A model generated the notes under the pieces. It was not told the origin of the DNA. It made no database searches and was given only the letters and a program-made list of their open reading frames with translations. A DNA stretch of 64,000 nucleotides from NCBI RefSeq assembly GCF_037038585.1, contig NC_092520.1:149605104-149669103 (forward strand), read 5' to 3'. Source of the DNA: Patagioenas fasciata. Taxonomy: Eukaryota > Chordata > Aves > Columbiformes > Columbidae. Positions 55,879-64,000 of this stretch are shown here, in pieces. How positions within the stretch are numbered: position 1 is the stretch's first letter; each line of letters starts with the position of its first letter. The position numbers and the translations under genes are program-made.

Positions 55879-58800
55879 TCAGGAGGTCAGCAATACCCAG
55901 GATTTAGACAAGGCTTTTCTAGGGGCAGGTTATACAGCGCCAGGAATTACAGTGCTCAGTGAGGCACGCAGGGGGAAGGGATGCACCAGGACCCTTGCAA
56001 ACCCACAGCATGTATAGCTGATCATTATCATCTCTTTCTTCCTTGGACAAATCTGCAGATCCCTGTGACTCTCCAGAGCCTCCTGGCCACAAGAGATCAG
56101 ATGAACACTTTCCACAAGAGCTGAAGGAGCCCTCTACCAGCAGAGAAGGGAGACTTGATTCGGATAAGGCTGGTCTCCCACTGGGTAGCATGGGTACACA
56201 CAGCTTCTGGTGGTGGCCCTTCTCTCCAAGACCTAGTTTAGAGGCTCCAAAACTTAATATTAACTGAGGAGAAGAGGAGTACTAGAAATAAACAGAGTTG
56301 TTTCCAAAAGACATCTCTTAAAAGAAAATGTAAGAAGGCTGTTAGTCCCATGAGACACCTTTGAACTCCGCTTCCCTCTCACTGGCAATAACATGAACCA
56401 GTGCTCCGAGGTTGACATTTGTCAATGCCAAATTTTATCTGAAAGCCTAGCTGTGTTCAGTCACCAATGCAACCACTGCCTTTTGCAGAGAACAGCAAAA
56501 GCAGGAACCAACAGTAAGGAATGAAGCAATGACAAAGATTATTAAGTAAACCCTCTGTATTCTAAGGTCTTTCCTCCTAAGGGGTTTATAAAACAGAAAT
56601 AACACAGTCATTCAACTAGTGCTGAAGGGCAGCCACATTCTAGAGACAAAAGAGAAGCTAGTCGGGAAAGAAAAGCAGAAGAAAAGCATTACTGGGACAG
56701 CTTTAATGAGAGAAGTCTTCATTTGGCTATACACTTCTTTCCCAGAGTAGTAGTGCTGGTAAGCCCTCAGACAAACACCAGCCTTGCCCCAGGATCCCCT
56801 CTGAGAAGAACAGAAGTCAAGGGAAAGTACCACAGCAGTTCTGATGACTCCGAATCACACCTGTACCTGTCAGCCAAGACCTCATGTCCTGAGCCAATGG
56901 TCAGCTGGGCAGCATCTGCCCAACTACCCCTGCTCCTCAGGCCATCCTCACCAATGCACATTTCTGCCTTTCCTCTTCCATACTGGCCAAAAAGCAACTG
57001 TGTGGTGAAAGGTTTTCTTTAGTCTTTACCTCTTCTCCTTCCCAGGCTGATGTGACTTATGAAGGGATGTTATGAACCCATTAGCTCTGATTTTCTGGAA
57101 AAAAACCCTCTGTTTTAGCTCAAGGGACAGCTGCACAGAACAAATGCTCTCCCTGCCCACTGCTGCAAGACCCAGCAGCACAGTCCATGGGGAGAGAAAG
57201 CAAAGCCCTGTTAGAGCTAGATTGGGTGAAACTGCTCTCCCTGACCATCTTGCCAGGGAGTCAGATCAAAGATCTGATTTGTAGCATGGGAAGGGACAGA
57301 TGATGAGATAGGACTGGGGTAGCTATCTCTGGGCACTGGGAAATTGAAAAAGTAATTAACCTGGGTTTATTTTACTATTTTTGGAGGAGTAGAGTGGGTA
57401 GGCAGGTTCAGAGAGCAAGAGTTCAGTTTTGCATTTCAAAAAGACTGGAGGAAATCAAAGCCATTTTTATAATTGATTCTTAAAGCCTCACTGTTCTTGT
57501 GGGCAGTCAGGGCACAGCTTCTGCTTTTTAGTTGGTTTTTTGGCACAGCAAGGCATCAAGGTGAGCTGGACCAGCCAACACCTCTGTGTCCATAATTAAA
57601 GCATCTTTGCACAGATCCAGGTGGAAACTTCAGTAGGCTTGCTTTTTGTTTTACTGTTCATTGCTAGAATCCCACCTTCTGAGGCTTTTGGAGCCCTTGT
57701 AGTTCAGTTTGTCAAAATCACAAGTCTTCTGCCATCAAACTGCCTACCCCACACTTGCCGTAACTTTGGATCCAGCTGACAAGTTTCAACCAGTTTTAAC
57801 AGTTCATAGAAACTTCAAAGATATCAACTACCAATGAACTTCACATCAGCCAGGGAACAGGAAAAAGACAGGAACTCAGCATCGCTACTGAGCAGAAAGC
57901 TACAGGGAGGAGGAGTCAACCAGTGTTAAATATCAGATAAATCACAGGAGGCATGGGAGGAGGCAGGAGGCATGGGAAATATCCCAAGGGTAGGAAAAGA
58001 ACTGATGCTTTACCAGCTGTGGTAGAAGTCAAGTATCAAGACACCAAGCTTCATTAGCTCTGTGGTTCATGAACTGGCTCATTTCTAAAATTCAGCAATA
58101 CCCGTGACTGTGCAGCAGAGATAAGCATGGGGCACACAGGCTCCCTCTCTTCCCAACACAACACCCATGGGGTGCAGGCTGTGGGAGCCCAGCCCCAAAG
58201 GGATGTCTTTAGGGACTATAGGACCGGCCTTTACATATGTATGCTCCCATTTGAAGCAAGGCAGCCTGTGGCTGAAGCAGTGTAAATAAAGCTAAACCTA
58301 GCTTGCAGAGTTTATGATCCTGCTCAGTCAGCATGATTGTGAGCACCAGTTCAGGCTGCATGCACTTTTATTTCCCACTTTAAAAGGTTACTGCTGCTCT
58401 TAGGGCAAAGACCAAACCAGCTTTATGTCCTTCCCAGCCCTCTGGCAGTTCCCAAATGAGGAGAGACTGCAACAAGACTGATGCCGTGGCCAGCCCTGAC
58501 CCACTAGTGATAGAGCCGAGCAGTGGCAGCAAGTCCCAGGGCTGCAGAATCACTGGGGTCAGAAGGGACTTCAGCCCACCTCTGTCCCAGCCTCCTCCTC
58601 AAGCCCCTCATGAGAAGCACCGCTGCCCACACAGTGCCATGGGCTCATGGGGGCTGCACAGACCATGCTCTTCAGAAAATAGCAACCCACAGCTTCTCTT
58701 CCCAATCCGCTGCCTGTGCTCATTTCTCTCACTGCAGTGACTCAGAGAAGTGTTTTTTTCACCTCTACCAGGATCCCTCTTTCCCTCCTGTGCTGCTGAT

Positions 58801-59951
58801 CAATAGCCCCTCATTATTTTAATATTTCCACTTTGACTGAAGGTGCTCGCTGGGGTCAGGCAGGGCTCTCTTTCCCCTGCAGGTAGGAGCACATTGCTGT
58901 TCTCTGGCCCCTGCTCCTAAAGAGGGTGGTAAAGTTGATCCTGTTCAGATTTCGCTGGCACATTGGCAGCATGGGTATTCTGATTCAATCGTTGTCTGCA
59001 GTTTAAATAAACCATCTGCTTTATTTAATTCATAATTCAATTTCTTTGAACATGTTGTTTACTCCAGTTTGTAATAAACTCCTACTCTCTGTTTTTAGGC
59101 AAAGTATTCACACCTGAGCTGCAGTTATCCAAGATGGTTATAACCTGCAAGTGGAGGTATTCCTTCACCCCTTAATTTTCTCAGCAATATTCACTTTATT
59201 ACGTGTACTGGAATTTAATATCTCCCTGTACTAAAACTGATCCTTCCTTAGGAAGATCTAAAAGCACTTACAAATAACAGTAAAGACTGTTTTTGAGCAA
59301 AATGTTATTGAACCCCAGTGCATCTCACACATCAAATACAGGTGCCATGCTGAGAAGTGCTGAATGGTCCCCATCAGCAAGCAGAGATGATATAGCACAG
59401 AGTGAGTACATGCTGCGTGGAGGGTCACTCTTGGCATAATGCAGAGCAGAGAGCAAAAACCACCCAAGTCTTCAATTGCAGTTCAACCAGCATTTCTTTC
59501 ACACTTGGCATCACAGCTCAGCCCACGGCACTGGCACTACCCACCAGCCACCCGCTGCACCACACAAACTCATCACTTCAGCCCAGCCTTTAAAGTGAAG
59601 ATCCTGATTCCTTAGATTTCACCTCAAGACGCCTAGGGCACCATTTCCAGATTATTGCCTTCCGCCTTCATTCAGGACCAGCCAACAGGCCCCAGCCCAA
59701 AGACCCAATCCATGGCCTGCAGCACTGCAACAGCGCAGGGCTGTGCAGCCCTGGGACCCGGCTGCAAAGAGCCCACCACCATGCTGCACAGCCCAAGCCA
59801 ATGTTTTCCTTCATCCCCATTCACCCCAGGAGGGTGGTAACGAGCCACTGATGTTTCCATAAAGCATTCCTGGTTCCTTTTGCCTGCCCTACACTCAGCC
59901 AAGCATCACACTCCCAGATCCAAGCCCCAGCAGCTTGGAAAATATATCCTT

Positions 59952-60521
59952 GGTGTACTAGGAAAAGCATGACCAGCAGGTTGAGAGAGGCTGTCCTCCC
60001 CTTCTACTCTGCCCTGGTGGGGCCGCATCTGTAGTGCTGCTCTCCAGTTTAAGAAGGAGAAGGAATAACTGGAGGGAGTCCAGCAAAGGGCTATGTAGAT
60101 GATTGGGGGTTTGGAGCATCTTTCTTGGAGGAGAGACTGCAAGATTTGGGTCTGTTCAGCCTGGAGAAGAGAAGGCTGAGAGGGGATCTCATCAATGTTT
60201 ATAAATATCTCAAAGACGAGTGTCAAGAGGATGGGACCAGACTCTTCTCAGTGGTGCCCAGTGATAGGATGACTGGCAGTGGGCACAGACTGAAGCACAG
60301 GAGGTTCCATCTGAATATGAGGAGAAATTTATTTACTTTGAGGGTGACTGGAACAGGCTACCCAGAGAAGCTATGGAGTCTCTTTCTCTGGAGACATTCA
60401 AAACCCACCTGGATACATTCCTATGTGATCTGCTCTGGGTGAACCTGCTTTAGCAGGTGGGTTGGACTAGATGATCTCAGAAGTCCCTTCCAACCCCAAC
60501 CATTCTGTGATTTTGTGATTG
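59952..60521 (+). mobile_element. CR1 LINE 3' fragment, longest copy in the window
   Basis: About 570 bases starting near actaggaaaagcatgaccag and running through ggtctgttcagcctggagaa to cccaaccattctgtgatttt. Its 3' end uses the TTCTGTGA type of repeat and the ctgctttagcaggtgggttg tail, a third CR1 subfamily. Antisense to SLC6A13. The plus-strand ORF of 106 codons is CR1-derived. Confidence 0.92.
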
Positions 60522-60984
60522 AGCTCCTTAGGAATCAAAGATTGGGTCTTTGTTCCACAGTTATCCTCCTTGTGACTGCACTGAAGGCCCCCGCAATGCC
60601 CCACCAGTGAGCACTGACCTCATGTAACCCACACGCCTCAGTGCACCTTCAAACCTACAGAGATGTTTTACACCCAGGAGGGCCTGCCCCGTGCTGGGAT
60701 TTCTTTAAACACCACAAGAAAGCAAACAAGTTTCTGGTTCATCTCAAAGAGCATAGCTGCCTGCCCCAGGGTGGTGTGGAGGGGTGAAGGATACTCTGAG
60801 GGATAGTCCTTGCTGCCCAGGAAGATGGGCTTTATGGTCCTCCTTGCCCAGCTGCTTGCAAGTGGACAGAAAGACAGCTTTTTTCCTTCTTGCTATGTCA
60901 GCACTGAGATCACACTCAGCAGGTCTGTGTGTCTGTAGCTGGCCAGCCACCTGCATCCCACACCAGGAGGGCTGGTGAGAGTCG

Positions 60985-61009
60985 AAGGAGGAGGAGGAGG
61001 AGGAGGAAG
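60985..61009. repeat. GGA trinucleotide repeat
   Basis: About seven to eight GGA units. On the minus strand it reads as a serine run in an otherwise unsupported ORF. Confidence 0.9.
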
Positions 61010-61249
61010 CCCTGCAAGTTAAATACAGCTGTGGTTCACCCCATGCGGATGCAACTACTCCAGCAAGGTGGAGGAGAGGACAGCAGCCCCGAGATTGTCC
61101 AACATGTGTAGGAGCTGCCAACACTCCCTCCATCCTGCCCAGTGTCTGCCCTCTGCCCCCCAGAAAAGGCCAGCAGTGGTGCCTGGGCTTGCAGACCCTC
61201 CACAGACCCTCTGCCAGGGCTGGGGGACATGGGGTCCTGAGCCAGGGTG

Positions 61250-61426
61250 TGAGGCTGTGATGAGCAAGCACATGGTGATGGCCGCAGCTCCACCAGTGCA
61301 CACAGCCACGTACAGACCCAGCGGGTTGCCCTCCATCATGAAAACAAACATGCTCGTCTTCAGAAAGGGAAAGTGGGGGGCCAGCAACAGCACAAACTGT
61401 GTGCACGGGGTCGAGCTAAAGGCTTG
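61250..61426 (-). other. unrecognised exon-like open segment with hydrophobic stretch
   Basis: On the minus strand a good acceptor (tatttttttaccag) at 61427-61430 is followed by an open frame starting QAFSSTPCTQFVLLLAPHFP and including GLYVAVCTGGAAAITMCLLI, which could be a membrane helix. I do not recognise it; it is not an SLC6 exon. No clear donor or partner exon was found and the region is GC-rich, so chance is a fair explanation. The lower boundary is arbitrary. Confidence 0.2.
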
Positions 61427-61711
61427 CTGGTAAAAAAATAAATAAGGGGAACAAATAATATTTAGCAGGCCCACAGTTGCCCTCCCCTCTTGCTGGGAAG
61501 CAGCAGCTCTCGCTGGCCATGGAGGAGCAGCAGGAGGGGCTTGAATTTGGAGAGAGTCCAGGGGCTCTTCCCCAGCATGGCTATTGAGGCCCATGGTTAA
61601 CCCAATAGGTCACAGCCCTGCAAGATGCACACATCTCTCATCCTCCCTGAGGTGGCCCAAAGGGCTTATCCTCAGCACAGTCTTGCAGTAGGAGTTGCTC
61701 TGGCACAAACC

Positions 61712-62035
61712 ATGGGTGAGTGCCACGAGGATGGAGTCAGGCTCTTCTCAGTGGCAAACAATGATAGGACAAGGGGCAATGGGATCAAGCTGGAACACAA
61801 GAGGTTCCACTTAAATTTGAGAAAGAACTTCTTCTCAGTGAGGGTGCCAGAGCATTGGAACAGGCTGCCCAGGGAGGTTGTGGAGTCTCCTTCCCTGGAG
61901 ACATTCAAAGCCCGCCTGGACACATTCCTGTGCGACCTCACCTAGGCATTCCTGCTCCAGCAGGGAGATTGGACTAGATGATCTTTTGAGGTCCCTTCCA
62001 ATCCCAAACATACTGTGATTCTGTGATACTGTGAC
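61712..62035 (+). mobile_element. CR1 LINE 3' fragment
   Basis: It starts near gtgccacgaggatggagtca and includes ggaacaggctgcccagggag and a 3' end of ctgtgattctgtgatactgt. It is the same subfamily as the copy at about 60 kb but cut shorter at its 5' side. A 106-codon ORF starting at 61625 runs into it and is not a host gene. Confidence 0.92.
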
Positions 62036-63404
62036 CCCAGCAGCCTCCATCTCCGGTCACAGCCACAGCAGGCAGCCCCCCAAAGAGCTGGGGACATCTG
62101 TATCTCTTGCCTCCCCTTCCTGCCACATCCATCCATCGGTAAGCAGAAGCCTGTGCAGGCTCTGCAGGGACAAATGCTGCTCCAAAAAGCAACCACCGGG
62201 GAAATGGGTGAAAGAAAATGAGAGGGATGTAGGCAAAGTTATTTGAAAAGCCATGCAGATGAGAGAGGGAAACAACAAGAAGCAGTGGTGGGATGAAGGT
62301 AAATGCTCTGAATTTAGCTGTGCAGAGCAAGTCAGCATGGTGCTGTGCAGGGTCAGGTGTCTGGGACACCGATGGTGCTTCCCTGCCCCAAGACCAGAGG
62401 CACAGAACCCACCAGGGCCTTCAGCAAGGCTGGGCCCATCGAAGAAAGTTCTGCCTTTACGTAAAGACTGGATGAAGTACAAACACATACAGCAAGGTGG
62501 TGGGTTTTCTGGAAATTTCAAGAGGAAAACAAGGGAGAGAGCTTTGCAGAAACATTTGCTGCTTTTCCAGAAGGAGATATGCACAGAGGCTGCTGCATTT
62601 AACTCCTTCTCCACCCTCACTCATTAAATCAAGCAAAATTTAGCTAAAGTTGCTTGAGACTCGATACCAGAGTGGAAGGAAACCATTACGTTTCTCCTTT
62701 TTAAAGTAAACCCAAACACGCAGCCGGCACTTCTGCATCAAGCTCATCAGAACTCTCTTTGAATCTGTCTATTAAAATGGTCCCTGGTCATAGCATGAAA
62801 GCATCAAGCGATGAAGAGCCTGCCAGGGCCTGAGAAAAGTTCTTCTAATGACAAGTTCCCCACACTTAAACCTTTTTTCTGCTCTGAATTTCTCTCATTT
62901 CATCTTCCCGCTCCTGGTCACACTGTGCATCTCTCTCCTAATCATATCCATAAATTTCCAGCATTATATAGTGGAATAAACAATTGATAAAATTGCCACA
63001 AAAGTAATTGTAAAGGTCACAGTGATCAAAAGTGGAAATGGTGAATGACCCCGAGACCCCATTTCAGTTAAAACACATTCTGCACCATCAAATAAGTAGG
63101 ACCCTCATGAAGCACAGAAAATGTGGTCAAGGAGAAGGGGGGGGGAAAAATTTGGCCTAGAAATGCTACTATTATAATACTAAGTATTATCCAAATAAAA
63201 AGCAAACTATGGGATTGCTTTTCAGATTTTTTAGTGTGAGGGCATACAGTTTAAAATGGATTATCTCTTGGGTGGTTTTGCTGTTATCTGTTTGTGTATG
63301 AGCAGAACCGGACTTCATTATTCTAAACTTTCATTTGGCAGTTTCTCTGTATAGTCTGACCTACCTATCAAATGCATTTTATTCAACACTTTAATTATAA
63401 ACAT

Positions 63405-63545
63405 TTCATAGATTTGGAAGATGAAGGTGCAGGAAGATTTAGGGCATTGCAGACATCATGGCCAGAAGAGACCATAATCAATCAGCTAGCCCGAGCTCTC
63501 GTAGGCAAGGTTTCCCAGTTCTGTTCAAGGTCATCTGGCAGGTGA
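63405..63545 (-). mobile_element. possible ancient CR1-like 3' end
   Basis: The plus strand reads tttcatagatttggaagatg, then catggccagaagagaccata and catctggcaggtg. This resembles the old CR1 3' ends (catagatt... ggccagaagggaccat) common in sauropsid genomes. The match is degenerate and from memory only. Confidence 0.35.
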
Positions 63546-63778
63546 AAAGCAATGATTTCCACACACCAGTCTGATATTCTGACACCTAATCACATCTCAG
63601 CTGCTGCTGCTCCCCTGGTAGAATCTGCTAAATAATTCATCCCCTCTTTTCACCTAGTTTTTCATATACTTCAAATGAGTTTTGATGTTGTCCTCTTGTA
63701 TGTTGTTTGCCCTTTGCTTAAACCTCCCTTTGAGATGTCTTATCATAAGGCTCAGATTGCAGCAGGTATTTTTAATTC

Positions 63779-63796
63779 TTTTTTTTTTTTTTTTTT
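63779..63796. repeat. poly(T) run, 18 nt
   Basis: T18 near the window end, in AT-rich non-coding sequence. Confidence 0.95.
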
Positions 63797-64000
63797 AATT
63801 TCCAGAATCCCTTCCCAGGCACTAAATAATCTTCCATTTTTCCAGGCAGTGCAGGATTGCAGGTAAACAATCACAGCTCACCATCCTCTGAGTGCAAATC
63901 TATTGTAATCGACTTGGCCTCGATGGGCTGGCAGGACTCACGCTGTCCCTGCGCAGAGAGAGGGGGGCACAGTTGGCAAGTGTTGGGGCTTGGGGCACTA

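Noticed and set aside
57945-57977. Repeat of caggaggcatggga with 19-base spacing
   Set aside because: Two short purine-rich copies only; explained by local simple sequence.
60744-61406. 220-codon minus-strand ORF
   Set aside because: Low-complexity serine run from a GGA repeat, overlapping open frames, no family resemblance. Only the small segment at 61.25-61.43 kb in another frame is noted, with low confidence.

Overview
This is a vertebrate, almost certainly avian, nuclear window. Evidence is split protein-coding genes with GT-AG introns, at least eight CR1 LINE 3' fragments (the dominant bird retrotransposon, several ending in the ATTCTATG-type 3' repeat), compact introns and low repeat density. 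No bacterial features (operons, RBS, CRISPR) are present. The species cannot be told from the sequence alone.

Two tandem genes of the SLC6 Na+/Cl- coupled neurotransmitter transporter family are encoded on the minus strand. SLC6A12 (betaine/GABA transporter BGT1) has 13 coding exons between 30579 and 3260; only its C-terminal coding exon was not found. SLC6A13 (GABA transporter GAT2) contributes its last eight coding exons between 55767 and 48277, including a 120-nt terminal exon ending in TELESHC; its 5' half is not between 55768 and the window end. The seven comparable exons have identical lengths in both genes (104, 125, 113, 138, 103, 101 and 171 nt), as expected for a tandem duplication. 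The same order and orientation (SLC6A12 downstream of SLC6A13) is known from human 12p13.33.

Layout: 1-3259, 3' flank or last intron of SLC6A12 with one CR1. 3260-30583, SLC6A12, with an LTR-like TATA-containing segment in intron 13 (about 3.7-4.4 kb) and a CR1 in intron 12. 30584-48276, the interval between the genes, with a 62-bp and a 71-bp tandem duplication, two CR1s and a CpG-rich block at about 47.0-47.3 kb that could be the SLC6A12 promoter. 48277-55767, SLC6A13 with two intronic CR1s, one lying 35 bp from a splice acceptor. 55768-64000, probably SLC6A13 intron or 5' flank, with two CR1s and one weak unexplained exon-like segment near 61.4 kb.

Functionally both proteins are plasma-membrane symporters moving GABA (both), betaine (BGT1) and beta-alanine/taurine (GAT2) with Na+ and Cl-. 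I see no undescribed system; the most useful oddities are a GC-AG splice donor in SLC6A12, the missing terminal and 5' exons, the CR1 next to an SLC6A13 acceptor, and the LTR-like element with paired inverted repeats. Intron numbers below count coding exons, the first being the ATG exon; intron N precedes coding exon N.
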